The notes beneath the pieces were generated by a model that saw only the letters and a program-made list of their open reading frames with translations, had not been told where the DNA came from and did no database searches. DNA of 64,000 nucleotides from Pyxidicoccus xibeiensis (GTDB lineage: Bacteria > Myxococcota > Myxococcia > Myxococcales > Myxococcaceae). Each line of letters opens with the position of its first letter. The first letter of the stretch is position 1. Shown in pieces: positions 17,522 to 26,674 of this stretch. Position numbers and translations under genes: made by a program. The stretch spans positions 124,001-188,000 of the forward strand of contig NZ_JAJVKV010000013.1 in assembly GCF_024198175.1 (NCBI RefSeq). The letters run 5' to 3'.

Positions 17522-17884
17522 ATGGACCACAAGAGATTCTTCGACGAGATGTTCGCGCATGTGGATGCGCTCGACGCGCGCGGCTTCGCGGCGTTCTTCA
17601 CCGAGGGAGGCGTCTTCCGCTTCGGAAACAATGAGCCCGTCTCCGGTCGCGGCCGCATCGAGGACTTCATCCGCGGGTTCTTCGGGGCGATTGGCGGCAT
17701 CAGCCACCAGTTCGAGAGCTGCTGGACGCTGGGGGACCGCGCCTTCGCCAACGGGTTCGTGACGTACGTGCGCAAGGACGGCAGCAAGCTCACCGTGCCG
17801 TGGGCGACCCTCTCCCGCTTCGAGGGTGGGAAGCTCGCCGAGTACAACGCCTACGTCGACGCGTCGAAGCTGTTCAATCCGTAG
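17522..17884 (+). CDS. SnoaL-like/NTF2-fold protein
   Basis: 120 residues with the layout of the NTF2-like superfamily: an N-terminal helix (FFDEMFAHVDALDARGFAAFFTEGGVFRFGN), a glycine turn (VSGRGRIEDFIRGFF), then four strands (FESCWTLGDRAFANGFVTYV, LTVPWATLSRFEGGKLAEYNAYVD). Such folds serve as small-molecule isomerases, cyclases or binding proteins; the substrate cannot be told. It lies 35 bases after the M23 lipoprotein gene on the same strand, so co-transcription is possible, and is convergent with the following histidine kinase (18-base gap). Confidence 0.8.
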   Translation: MDHKRFFDEMFAHVDALDARGFAAFFTEGGVFRFGNNEPVSGRGRIEDFIRGFFGAIGGISHQFESCWTLGDRAFANGFVTYVRKDGSKLTVPWATLSRFEGGKLAEYNAYVDASKLFNP

Positions 17885-17902
17885 GAGGGTGTTCGCGTCG
17901 AG

Positions 17903-20617
17903 TCAGGCACTGCGGGACACGCCGTCCCGCAGTGGAAGCTCGACGATGAACGTGGCGCCCTGGCCGAGCGTGCTCTCGGCCTTCACCGTGCCGCCCAGGG
18001 CCTCGACAATCTGCCGCGAGATGTAGAGGCCCAGGCCCAGGCCCCCGTAGTGGCGCTCGGACACCGCGCGCTCGAACCTGCCCCAGATGCGCTGGAGGTT
18101 CTCCGGCGCGATGCCGATGCCCGCATCACGGACCGTCAGCCTCGCGCGCCCGTCCACCGCCTCCACGCTCAGCGTCACGGGATGGCCGGGGCCGTACTTG
18201 ACGGCGTTCGCCAGCAGGTTCGTCACCACCTGCTCCAGCCGCGAAGCGTCCCAGGTGCCCTGCACCGGTGCGGGAGCGTGGACGCGGACCTCGCACCCCG
18301 CGCGCTTCACCTCGGTGTCGAAGCGTCCGGCCACGTCTCGCACCAGCGCCGCGAGGTCGCACTGCTGGGGGTTGAGCGTGAGGGCCAGCCGTCCCGCGCG
18401 GATGTTCGACACATCCAGCAGGTCGTTCACCAGGTCGGCGAGCCGCTTCACCTGCCGACGCAGGACCTCCACGTGGGGCGCGACACGCCGGGCCATGGGG
18501 GACTCCGGCTCGGCCCCTGCCGCGCGCGCGAGCGCCTCGAGCTTGAGGGCCAGGGGCGTCAGCGGCGTCTTGAGCTCATGGCTGGCGATGCCGAGGAACT
18601 CGTCGCGGGCGCTGACCGCCAGCTTCAGCTCCTCGAGCAGTCGCTCCCGCTCCTGCTCCGCCTCCCTGCGCGCGGTGACGTCCACGCCCACCACCACGCC
18701 GTGGGTGATGTGGCCCTGCGCGTCGCGCACGGGCGTCGCGCTGTACTCGATGATGCCCCGGCTGCCGTCGCCCCGGATGACGTGGACGGCCTCGGCCAGG
18801 ACCGGCACTCCGGAGGCCATGGCACGGGGGAGGGGCCACTCGTGGGGCTCGTACGGCCGCCCGTCGTCATGGAAGCCCGGATAGGCGCGGTACTCTTCCG
18901 TGTTCCTGGCGGGTTGGGCAGGGCCGCGAATCTGCGCCTCCGCCTGCGCGTTGGCGAGGAAGAGCTTTCCGCTGGGCGCCTCCGCGATGTAGACGGAGTG
19001 GGGCAGTTGCTGCAGCACGGCCTGGAGGATGCTCCGCTCGTGCATCAGCTGGCGGATGAGCTCCTCCCGCTCGGCCTCCACCCGGACGCGCTCCGTCACG
19101 TTCAACGACGCGACGCTGAGGCTGGTGACGCGGCCGGCCTCGTCCAGGACGGGCTGGTAGAACACCTCGAAGGTGAGACCGGCGATGCAGACGATGGAGG
19201 AGAAGGTCTCTCCCGCCAGTCCCCGGCGGAGGAACTCCAGCACGTGGGGCTCGTCCGCGTACATCTCGAGGGCGGACCGTCCCACCACCTGGCCCGGAGA
19301 CAGGCCCAGGTTCCGCAGCCCCTTGCCCTCGGACACGACGAAGCGGCCCTCGGCGTCGACGACGGCGAGGACAAGCGGCCCGCTGTTGATGACGGTCCGC
19401 AGCCGCTGCTCCGCCAGCACGAGCTGTTCCTCGGCCTTGCGCTGCTGGGTGACGTCTCGCGCGGAGGCGTAGATGAGGCCCGTCTCCGGCACGGGCACGG
19501 CGGTCCAGTGGAGCCACTTCCACCCGCCATCGCTGCACGAGACGCGGACGGTGAGGCCCGGGCCGGGGATTCCCCGCTTGAGGGCGGCCAGCGTCTCCTC
19601 CCCCCTGCCGCGGTCCTCCGGGTGGATGAAGTCCAGGAAGGGCCGGGCGCGGAGCTCGTCCTCGCCCCAGCCCAGGATGCGCGTGAAGGCCGGGTTCATC
19701 CGCTTGAAGAAGCCGTCCAGGCCCGCGATGCAGAACATGTCCGGCGCCAGGCGGAAGAAGCGCTCGCGTTCCGCTTCGGCCTCCTTGCGCTCGGTCAGGT
19801 CCAGCACGAAGGTGGCGTTCTGGTGCGGGGCGGGCAGGCGGACGCTGCCCAGCATGACGGGCACGCGACGGCCGTCCTTGCGCACGTATTCCTTCTCGAA
19901 GGTGCTCGCCACGCCGCGGGCTTCGATTTCCTCCACCGCCTGCCGGGTCACCGCGTGGAACTCGGGTGGGGTCAGGTCCATGAAGTTGATGCGGCCCGCT
20001 TCCAGGTCCTCGCGGCTGTAGCCCACCATGCGCAGGAAGGCGTCATTGGCATGGAGGATGCGCCCGTCGTTGTCGCTGAGCACGAGCCCGATGAGGTGGG
20101 ATTCGAAGATGCTGCGGAAGCGCGACTCGCCGGCCGCGAGCTGCCGGGCCAGCGCCTCCGCGCGCTCCCGGGCTTCGTGCTCCTTTCGGAGGAGCGTTTC
20201 CCGCTCCCGCTCGGAAGCCTGGCTGGCGCGGATGTTCCGCTCCAGGCGCACCATCAAGCACCGCAGCTCGGGCGCATGGCCCTCACCGTGCTCGAGCGTG
20301 AGCACCTTCGTGAGAAAGGGGAGCGCCTGCCCGTCCGCATCCAGGAACCGGAGCACGCCGCTGCGCTCGGTCCGGCGGCGGGGGCCCGCCAGGAAGAGCG
20401 ACAGTGCGTCGTCGCGGTCCTCGGGGTGGAGGTGCCTGACGAGGAAGTCGGCCTCGCTCCACCACTGCTCCAGGGGGTAGCCGAGAATCCCGGCGGCATT
20501 CGGACTCACGTGCATGAGCCGAAGCGTCACCGCGTCGGCGGTCCAGACGATGACCTCGAACTGCCGTGCCCAGTCGGAGAGGCCATGCTCTTCGGTGCTG
20601 GCCTCGGCTGTCATCAT
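17903..20617 (-). CDS. Sensor histidine kinase with five PAS domains (orphan)
   Basis: About 904 residues, soluble, with no receiver domain. Five PAS modules are visible: FEVIVWTADAVTLRLMHVSPNAAGILGY; FRSIFESHLIGLVLSDNDGRILHANDAF; LAPDMFCIAGLDGFFKRMNPAF; INSGPLVLAVVDAEGRFVVSEGKG; and VLQQLPHSVYIAEAPSGKLFLANAQ. A coiled coil separates the first two. HisKA has the H-box ASHELKTPLTPL (His about 677); the ATPase part has VTNLLANAVKYGPG, DAGIGIAPENLQRIWGRFERA and GLGLGLYISRQIVEALGG. The start at a doubled ATG (20617) is preceded by AGGGGGAGC; the longer open frame upstream looks non-coding. No partner regulator is adjacent. Probably integrates several intracellular signals such as redox state or ligands. 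Confidence 0.9.
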   Translation of the reverse strand: MMTAEASTEEHGLSDWARQFEVIVWTADAVTLRLMHVSPNAAGILGYPLEQWWSEADFLVRHLHPEDRDDALSLFLAGPRRRTERSGVLRFLDADGQALPFLTKVLTLEHGEGHAPELRCLMVRLERNIRASQASERERETLLRKEHEARERAEALARQLAAGESRFRSIFESHLIGLVLSDNDGRILHANDAFLRMVGYSREDLEAGRINFMDLTPPEFHAVTRQAVEEIEARGVASTFEKEYVRKDGRRVPVMLGSVRLPAPHQNATFVLDLTERKEAEAERERFFRLAPDMFCIAGLDGFFKRMNPAFTRILGWGEDELRARPFLDFIHPEDRGRGEETLAALKRGIPGPGLTVRVSCSDGGWKWLHWTAVPVPETGLIYASARDVTQQRKAEEQLVLAEQRLRTVINSGPLVLAVVDAEGRFVVSEGKGLRNLGLSPGQVVGRSALEMYADEPHVLEFLRRGLAGETFSSIVCIAGLTFEVFYQPVLDEAGRVTSLSVASLNVTERVRVEAEREELIRQLMHERSILQAVLQQLPHSVYIAEAPSGKLFLANAQAEAQIRGPAQPARNTEEYRAYPGFHDDGRPYEPHEWPLPRAMASGVPVLAEAVHVIRGDGSRGIIEYSATPVRDAQGHITHGVVVGVDVTARREAEQERERLLEELKLAVSARDEFLGIASHELKTPLTPLALKLEALARAAGAEPESPMARRVAPHVEVLRRQVKRLADLVNDLLDVSNIRAGRLALTLNPQQCDLAALVRDVAGRFDTEVKRAGCEVRVHAPAPVQGTWDASRLEQVVTNLLANAVKYGPGHPVTLSVEAVDGRARLTVRDAGIGIAPENLQRIWGRFERAVSERHYGGLGLGLYISRQIVEALGGTVKAESTLGQGATFIVELPLRDGVSRSA

Positions 20618-20778
20618 CCGTGCTCCCCCTTGCGAGACGCCCCGGACAGGGCCCTCCCTTGATTCTAGGAATGGTCGACAGGGTTGGACGGAGGGAGCGG
20701 GGAGGGGGCCCCTTGCCGCGCCCCGCCCCGGAAGGCAGCCGGGGCAGGGCACGCGTGGGTCTGCTGGAGAGGCGCGGC

Positions 20779-21951
20779 CTACTCGGCCACGTGCACCAGG
20801 TGGTCCAGCTCGGACGTGTTGCCGGCCGCGTCCGTGGCGGAGATGAGCACTGCATTCCAGCCCCTGTTCACCAGGTCCACGGTGTGGGTGACCGCGCCGG
20901 TACCGCTCGCCACGCTGGAGCTCTGCACCCACTGTGTGACGACCCGCGTGGGCGTCGTGTCCTGCACGTGGGTGGTGATGTCCACCACGGGGCTGGCGCA
21001 CACCTCGTCACTGGAGGGGGACAGGACCGTGAGGACCGGCGGCGTGAGGTCCACCGTCACCGTCTTCTCGTTCATGGTGGCGCGGCCGTGCTCATCCGTG
21101 GCCGTCACGCGGATGGTGTGGGTGCCCTCGGCCAGGTTCATCCAGACGGCCGCGTGGCCCGCGTTCGCATCCGGCGTCAGCGTGATGGGCGCGCCATCGT
21201 CGATGGTGAGGCTCACGTTGGCCATTGCCACGCCCGCCTCGGTCGCGCGCGTCCAGGAGCAGATCTTCTGCAGGGGCTGGTTGGTGTAGCGGGGCATGTT
21301 GCACATGGTCAGCTCCGGCGGAGAGCCCAACACCAGCTCCACGGGCTGGCCATTGAGCCGCACCCACGCTTCGCGCATGTTGTTGTGGATGCAGCAGTCA
21401 TCCACCTGGGTGACGACCACCCGGTTCACCTCGCCCGCCCGCACGTAGGCCCCCAGGTTCGCGGTGCCCCACTCGTTGTGGAACACGTAGCTGCCAGGGA
21501 TGACGAGCCCGTTCGGGTAGCTGGAATTGAAGATGGTCACCTGCGAGCCGTCGTCCATGCCATTGAAGACGATGTTGAACTCCGTCACGACGAAGTCGGC
21601 CGGAATCCGCACGAACGACTGGAAGTAGGTGAAGTCGCCGTAGGCCATGCAGGTGACCGGCGCGCTGCACACGTTCGACGGATAGAGGGTGAAGTCGATG
21701 ATCTCCCCATCCGGAGCAGGGCCCCAGGTCGGCTCTCCCACGGGAGGGATGGTCGACACCTCGTACTCGCACGGGTCTCCATTGCGGGTCGGCGTGCAGG
21801 AGAACGGCACCAGCCCCAGCGGATTGCTCTCCGTCACCTCCAGGCCCTGATGCATCTGCCAGGGCGTGCGCGACTGGGCCGAAGCGGGGACACCATAGGC
21901 GACAGCGGCGAGAGCCGTTGCGGCCAGGACGGAAGCGAGATGTCTGTTCAT
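20779..21951 (-). CDS. Secreted multi-domain beta-sandwich (Ig/HYR-like) protein
   Basis: 390 residues. The signal peptide (MNRHLASVLAATALAAVAYGVPASA) is clear. The mature protein has a Cys-containing N-terminal half (FSCTPTRNGDPCEYEV, NVCSAPVTCMAY), then two Ig-like modules near the C-terminus (VAMANVSLTIDDGAPITLTPDANAGHAAVWMNLAEGTHTIRVTATDEHG; VDLTPPVLTVLSPSSDEVC). The second opens with the TPP motif typical of bacterial Ig/HYR surface modules. No catalytic motif is seen. It is predicted to be extracellular or outer-membrane associated. The start lacks a clear ribosome-binding site. Divergent from the GH43 gene at 22329. Confidence 0.75.
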   Translation of the reverse strand: MNRHLASVLAATALAAVAYGVPASAQSRTPWQMHQGLEVTESNPLGLVPFSCTPTRNGDPCEYEVSTIPPVGEPTWGPAPDGEIIDFTLYPSNVCSAPVTCMAYGDFTYFQSFVRIPADFVVTEFNIVFNGMDDGSQVTIFNSSYPNGLVIPGSYVFHNEWGTANLGAYVRAGEVNRVVVTQVDDCCIHNNMREAWVRLNGQPVELVLGSPPELTMCNMPRYTNQPLQKICSWTRATEAGVAMANVSLTIDDGAPITLTPDANAGHAAVWMNLAEGTHTIRVTATDEHGRATMNEKTVTVDLTPPVLTVLSPSSDEVCASPVVDITTHVQDTTPTRVVTQWVQSSSVASGTGAVTHTVDLVNRGWNAVLISATDAAGNTSELDHLVHVAE

Positions 21952-22328
21952 GGGAGAGGGGGCTGTCCTGGGTGGGATTGTGCTCCTGCCACATAAATGT
22001 CGCAGGAGTGTAAAGACTAGCAGCCGATGAGCCCGAAAAATAAGGAGCGCTGGGTGTGTCTCTGCTCCGCAGTCCGTGCGGGGCAGGCGCGACTCGGGAT
22101 GGGTGTGTTTCACCCGGATGTATGTCTTTGTTGCTACAGGCGTCCCACCTTGGGCTCGCCCGCATGGGAGGGCTCTGGTGTCGCGCCGGGGGATTGGCCG
22201 CTGCCTTCGAGCAGGCGGCGGCACGCTCGCGTGACCGGGAGTGGACGCTCGGGGGCGCCCGTCTCGGCCCCTCACCTCAGCGCCTTTCCTCCTGGAGAAG
22301 CGTCTGCCGGCAGCGTAAGAGAGCTCGC
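21952..22328. promoter_or_regulatory. Divergent intergenic region with a 7-bp inverted repeat
   Basis: 377 bases between the secreted Ig-like gene (minus) and a GH43 gene (plus). Arms ctcctgc (21983-21989) and gcaggag (22002-22008) flank an AT-rich centre (cacataaatgtc), about 35-60 bases from the minus-strand start, in promoter position. No confident -35/-10 pair was found. The rest looks non-coding. Confidence 0.35.
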
Positions 22329-24197
22329 ATGGACGCTCGTTGCCTGGCGCTGTTGCTGCTGGCCTTGACCGCCGCTCCGCTGGCGCTGGCCGCCAGTCCG
22401 AAGAACCCCGGCACCTACACCAACCCGTTGAAGCCGCGGATTCCGGCGGGTGGGGTCATCGAAAGCTGTGCCGACCCCATGGTGCTGCGCGGGCAGGAGC
22501 AGGGCGATGCGTACTGGTACATGTACTGCACGACGGATCCGCTGAACGACGCGGACCGCAACGCCGAGGGGAAGCTGGTGTTCCGCAAGATTCCCCAGCT
22601 GCGTTCTCTCGACGCCATCAACTGGGAGTACGTCGGCGACGCCTTCCAGTCAGTGCCTGGCTACGCCGCCAGCGACGCGGGGCTGTGGGCGCCGGAAGTC
22701 ATCTACTCCTCGGCGCACAAGAAGTACTACCTGTTCTTCGCCGTCACCGACACGACCGCGACGACGTGCAAGACCGACAGCGCCATCGGTGTCGCGACCA
22801 GCGACAAGCCCACGGGGCCGTGGAAGTTCTCCGAGCAGATGGTGGTCGGCCCCCGCAGGGACACCTCCAGCCAGGACCCCTGCGCATTCCTCTGGACGTA
22901 CGATCCGGACGTCCTGGGTGACTCCGTCGGGACAGAGAGCGTCCTGTACTACGGCAGCTACAGCGGGGGCCTCTTCGCCAGGACCGTCACGCTGACCGCG
23001 GAGGGGGCGGCCGCTGGCGCCGAGGAGAAACGGATTACCATCAGCAACCGCTACGAAGGTGCGAACGTCGTCTCCCGCGACGGCCACTACTACCTGTTCG
23101 TGTCGGCGACGAACTGCTGCAACGGCGCGCTGACCGGCTACAGCGTCTTCGCCGGGCGGTCCACCCACCCGCTCGGTCCGTTCGTGGACCGCGAGGGCCA
23201 CTCGCTGCTGGACACGCAGGTGGGTGGAACCCCCGTCATCAGCATGAACGGCAACCGGTGGGTGGGGCCCGGGCACAACACGGTGTTCCAGGACGCGGCG
23301 GGGCAGTGGTGGACTGTCTACCACGCGGTCGATCGTGCCGATCCGTTCTTCGAAGGTGCGGCAGGCTTCACCAAGCGGCCCGCGCTGTTGGATCCCCTGG
23401 ACTGGGTCGACGGGTGGCCCACCGTGCGCGGCGGCGCGTGGGCTTCGGACGGAAAGATGCCCGCGCCCGCGGCTCGAGAGGGATACAAGTCCCGGTCCCG
23501 TCCGAAGCCGGCGCAGTCGCACCTTCCCGGTGCGCCCATCGCAGCGGCGTCGGAGCTGTTCGACGGGAAGGCGCTGAGCGCCTCCTGGTCGTGGGTGCGG
23601 CCGCCCGACGCGTCCACGTACGCCGTTGCCGATGGGCTGCTCCGCCTTCAGGTGCAGAAGGCCGACCTCTTCCTCGACACGAACACCGCGTCCCTGCTGA
23701 CACGCCCGGCGCCCAAGGGGGACTACCTCATCGAAACCCGGGTGCGCCTCGACGTGCCGGACGAAGGCTGCTGTTTCAACCACGCGCAGGCCGGGCTGGT
23801 GCTCTACGGCGACGATGACAACTACATCAAGCTGATGAACACCTCCATGTGGGAGACCCGGCAGACGGAGTTCTCGAAGGAGCTGGCGCCGGTGCCGGCC
23901 GGCTGGGGGCGCTATGGCAACACGGTCGTCGGCCCTCCTTCCAGGGATTGGACATACCTGCGCATCGCGGTCGAGCGCCTCGAGGGCGAGGCTCGCCGCG
24001 CCGCGGGTGGCGACACCGCTGCGTACACCGCGTACACGAGCCAGAACGGGAAGGACTGGGTTCGCGGCGGCACCTGGACACACGCATTGTCCCACCCACG
24101 AATCGCCCTCGCGGCGATGGGCGGGGGCGGCGACTTCACCGCCGAGTTCGACTACGTCCGCGTCCACGCGCTGCGGGCTGGCGAACGCACGCGGTGA
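22329..24197 (+). CDS. Secreted GH43-family glycoside hydrolase with C-terminal concanavalin-like domain
   Basis: 622 residues. A signal peptide (CLALLLLALTAAPLALA) precedes a five-bladed propeller domain typical of GH43 (about 25-390). The expected acidic residues appear as the base Asp in CADPMVL (about 49), a central Asp in YDPDVLGDS, and the acid Glu in YEGANVV (about 243). Residues 415-622 form a beta-sandwich (LFDGKALSASWSWVRPPDAS, GCCFNHAQAGLVLYGDDDNYIKL, FDYVRVHAL) like the C-terminal domain of beta-xylosidases. Likely removes arabinose or xylose from plant-type hemicellulose or arabinan. ATG at 22329 follows AAGAGAG. The AraC-type regulator gene starts about 100 bases downstream and may control it. 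Confidence 0.9.
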   Translation: MDARCLALLLLALTAAPLALAASPKNPGTYTNPLKPRIPAGGVIESCADPMVLRGQEQGDAYWYMYCTTDPLNDADRNAEGKLVFRKIPQLRSLDAINWEYVGDAFQSVPGYAASDAGLWAPEVIYSSAHKKYYLFFAVTDTTATTCKTDSAIGVATSDKPTGPWKFSEQMVVGPRRDTSSQDPCAFLWTYDPDVLGDSVGTESVLYYGSYSGGLFARTVTLTAEGAAAGAEEKRITISNRYEGANVVSRDGHYYLFVSATNCCNGALTGYSVFAGRSTHPLGPFVDREGHSLLDTQVGGTPVISMNGNRWVGPGHNTVFQDAAGQWWTVYHAVDRADPFFEGAAGFTKRPALLDPLDWVDGWPTVRGGAWASDGKMPAPAAREGYKSRSRPKPAQSHLPGAPIAAASELFDGKALSASWSWVRPPDASTYAVADGLLRLQVQKADLFLDTNTASLLTRPAPKGDYLIETRVRLDVPDEGCCFNHAQAGLVLYGDDDNYIKLMNTSMWETRQTEFSKELAPVPAGWGRYGNTVVGPPSRDWTYLRIAVERLEGEARRAAGGDTAAYTAYTSQNGKDWVRGGTWTHALSHPRIALAAMGGGGDFTAEFDYVRVHALRAGERTR

Positions 24198-24302
24198 AGG
24201 ACGCTCCCTGACTGAGCTCCATTGGGTTGTGATTGGCTCGCGATAGGGTGGGAAGCGGATGGGCTCGCGAATGTCGACGTCACCCGAGAGAGCCAGGAGC
24301 CG

Positions 24303-25043
24303 TTGAGCACGCCTGCACGATTGGACGGTACGCTGTTCATTTCGGGGACGCGGGCGCTCTACGTGGGCCCCCTCGTTGCCTCGGCGCGCCACGCGCACCA
24401 CGCGGCTCAGATCGTCATCGCGCCACAGGGGCTGGACCTCGAAGACAGTGCCAACGGACGCATTCGCACCGGCGCGGCCGTCATTCCCCCGCGCATGCCC
24501 CACGGACACGGCGCGTGTGCCCATGCCGCCCTGCTGTTCCTCGACGGAGACGACCTGGCGAGCCGAGCGCTCTCTCGTGACGCCGAGCCCCGGTGCGAGA
24601 CGTGGAGTCGCGACACGCTCGACGTGAGCGTCCCTCGCGAGCCTACGCTGGAGATGGCACGTGCTCTCATGGCCTCGATCCTCTCCGCCGTCGACCTGTG
24701 TCAGCCCCCGGAGCCGCGACACCCGGCGGCACGCCGGATGTGCGCGTACCTCGATGGCGCCGAGGACATCAACCTCGCGAGCCTGTCGCATGAGGCCGGG
24801 CTCTCGCCGCGGCAGATGCGTCATGCCTTTGCTCGCGACATCGGGCTCCCGATGCGCGCGTATCTGCGATGGAAGCGCTTGCGCCGTGCCATCACCGCGG
24901 TGGAGGAGGGCGCGAGCCTGAGTGCCGCCGCCGCCGCCGCCGGGTTCGCGGACAGCGCCCACCTGACCCGCGTCTTCCGGGAGCAGTTCGGCATGACGCC
25001 CACGCAGGGGCTGAGCTCGGTCAGTTGGCGGACGCTCGACTGA
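24303..25043 (+). CDS. AraC-family transcriptional regulator
   Basis: About 246 residues. The N-terminal part (RALYVGPLVASARHAHHAAQIVIAP, GAAVIPPRMPHGHG) reads as a small cupin-like sensing domain. The C-terminal 100 residues hold the two helix-turn-helix motifs of AraC proteins: INLASLSHEAGLSPRQMRHAFARDIG and SLSAAAAAAGFADSAHLTRVFREQFGMTP. Start is uncertain: TTG 24303 has AGGAG very close upstream; TTG 24222 is the longer option; no in-frame ATG exists near the domain start. It follows a GH43 gene on the same strand, so sugar-responsive control of that gene is plausible. Its last 23 bases overlap the convergent DinB-type gene. Confidence 0.85.
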   Translation: MSTPARLDGTLFISGTRALYVGPLVASARHAHHAAQIVIAPQGLDLEDSANGRIRTGAAVIPPRMPHGHGACAHAALLFLDGDDLASRALSRDAEPRCETWSRDTLDVSVPREPTLEMARALMASILSAVDLCQPPEPRHPAARRMCAYLDGAEDINLASLSHEAGLSPRQMRHAFARDIGLPMRAYLRWKRLRRAITAVEEGASLSAAAAAAGFADSAHLTRVFREQFGMTPTQGLSSVSWRTLD

Positions 25044-25512
25044 CGAGGAACTCGGGGAGGCCGTCCCTCCGGCGCGGCATCCCGGCCTGGTACATGATGG
25101 CGTCCACGTTTCCGCGATGATGGGTCGTGTGGGTGACCACGTGGAGGATCATCGCTGCGGCGTTCATCGTCACGACCTTCCCGTCGGTGAAGCGCACCTC
25201 GCGAGGTCGTGAGAGTTCCTCCGGTGGGAGCGACGCCGCGGTCTCCACGTACCAGCGGTCGATGGCCTCGGAGTCGCGGTCGAGCTCCGCGAGCGTGGGG
25301 AGGACCGCGCTCTGTGTCGCCTTGTACCCGTGCGAGACACCCTGGAGGTGGGCCTGAAAGATGCTGCTGACGACGTGCACGTGGTCGAGGAGCCGCACGA
25401 TGAAGTCCGCGCCTTTCTGCGACTCGAAGGAGTTGACGTCGCGAAGGGCGGCGAAGAGCTGTCGGTTGGCCCACGCGGCGTGAGTGACAAGCGTCTGGAG
25501 AGGTTGGTTCAT
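25021..25512 (-). CDS. DinB-family (four-helix bundle) protein
   Basis: 163 residues. MNQPLQTLVTHAAWANRQLF and the HVVTHTTHHRGN segment give the three His that normally bind a divalent metal in DinB/YfiT-type bundles (His near 11, and in HTTHH near 131-135). Known members are thiol-dependent S-transferases or damage-inducible proteins of unknown role. The 3-prime end overlaps the AraC gene by 23 bases in convergent orientation. Divergent from the deacetylase gene at 25654. Confidence 0.85.
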   Translation of the reverse strand: MNQPLQTLVTHAAWANRQLFAALRDVNSFESQKGADFIVRLLDHVHVVSSIFQAHLQGVSHGYKATQSAVLPTLAELDRDSEAIDRWYVETAASLPPEELSRPREVRFTDGKVVTMNAAAMILHVVTHTTHHRGNVDAIMYQAGMPRRRDGLPEFLVSRASAN

Positions 25513-25653
25513 GCGTCCGAGGATAGGGAGCTGTCGGACAGCGCGCTTGAACGCAACGGCGGACTCGGCGCATCCATGGCCCGGTGTGCTGGACCGCGGA
25601 GTGCTTCCGCGCCAGGATCCTCGAGACACCTCCAGCTCCTGTTCCGACAACTA

Positions 25654-26568
25654 ATGACCTTCCGCCACGTCGTCGCCACCGCCTTCCTCCTGCTCGCCGC
25701 CTTTCCGGCCTTCGCGCAGTCCGTCGCCTTCACCTTCGACGACGGCCCTTCCCTGGAAGAGACCCCGCGGATGACCGCCGTGCAGCGCAATCAGGCCCTG
25801 CTGGCCGCCCTGGCCAGGCACAAGGCGAAGGCCGCGCTGATGGTCACCGTCAACAGGGGCGCGAACCAGCCCGAGGGCCTGGCACTGGCACGTGCATGGG
25901 GCGAGGCTGGCCACGTCATCGGCAACCACACGATGTCGCATCCCGACCTGCACAAGAGCACGCTGGCCCAGTACCAGCAGGAGCTCCTTGACTGCGATCG
26001 CCTCATCGCCACGTTGCCCGGCTATACGAAGTGGTTCCGCTTCACGTACCTGCGTGAAGGCGACACGCCGGAGAAGCGCGACGGCATGCGCACCTTCCTG
26101 AAGGAGCAGGGCTACCGCAACGCCTACGTCTCACTGGACACCAGTGACTGGGGCCTGAACGACAAGCTGGTCGAGGTCCTGAAGAAGAACCCCAAGGCCG
26201 ACGTCACACCCATCAAGTCCGCGTATCTCGCGCACGTGCGTCAGCGTGCCATCGCCTACCGCGAGCTCGCACACAAGCTGCAGGGCAGGGACATCCCGCA
26301 GGTCATCCTGCTGCACCACAATCTCATCAATGCGATGTGGCTCGGCGAGGTGATTGCCCAGTTCAAGCAGATGGGCTGGGCCATCGCCACCCCGCAGGCG
26401 GCCTTCAAGGACCCCATCTACCAGCTCCAGCCCGAACGCACCGTGGCCGGCCAGAGCCTGCTGCTGTCCATGGCCCGTACGCTCGGCCTCGGCAAGTTCG
26501 AAGGCTGGGAGCGGCTGGTGGACGATGGCGAGTTCGAAATCGAGGCACTGAAAGCACAGGGCCTCTGA
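25654..26568 (+). CDS. Secreted polysaccharide deacetylase (CE4/NodB fold)
   Basis: 304 residues. Signal peptide (VVATAFLLLAAFPAFAQ) is followed at once by the first NodB motif TFDDGP (Asp 29 and 30) and later GNHTMSHPDL (His 92 and 96), giving the Asp-His-His metal triad of carbohydrate esterase family 4. RFTYLREGD stands in for the usual R-x-P-Y/F-G third motif, and ILLHHN supplies the late catalytic His. Probably removes acetyl groups from chitin-like, peptidoglycan or exopolysaccharide chains outside the cytoplasm. The ATG at 25654 has no strong ribosome-binding site. Convergent with the DUF6209-like gene across a strong hairpin. Confidence 0.88.
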   Translation: MTFRHVVATAFLLLAAFPAFAQSVAFTFDDGPSLEETPRMTAVQRNQALLAALARHKAKAALMVTVNRGANQPEGLALARAWGEAGHVIGNHTMSHPDLHKSTLAQYQQELLDCDRLIATLPGYTKWFRFTYLREGDTPEKRDGMRTFLKEQGYRNAYVSLDTSDWGLNDKLVEVLKKNPKADVTPIKSAYLAHVRQRAIAYRELAHKLQGRDIPQVILLHHNLINAMWLGEVIAQFKQMGWAIATPQAAFKDPIYQLQPERTVAGQSLLLSMARTLGLGKFEGWERLVDDGEFEIEALKAQGL

Positions 26569-26614
26569 GAAGGATGCTCGCGATGTATTCCAACGGCTCG
26601 CTCGCGGAGGAAGC

Positions 26615-26651
26615 GCCCCGGGGCACGGGAGGTGCGCCCGTGCCTCGGGGC
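26615..26651. terminator. Convergent terminator hairpin
   Basis: A 14-bp imperfect stem (26615-26629 and 26637-26651, one mismatch) with a 7-base loop lies between the convergent stops at 26568 and 26675. It could serve both transcripts; there is no long T-run on either side. Confidence 0.6.
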
Positions 26652-26674
26652 CTTCGCGACTCAGCTGGTGCGGC

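Noticed and set aside
18050-20662. 870-codon plus-strand frame across the five-PAS histidine kinase
   Set aside because: Antisense to complete PAS, HisKA and ATPase motifs.
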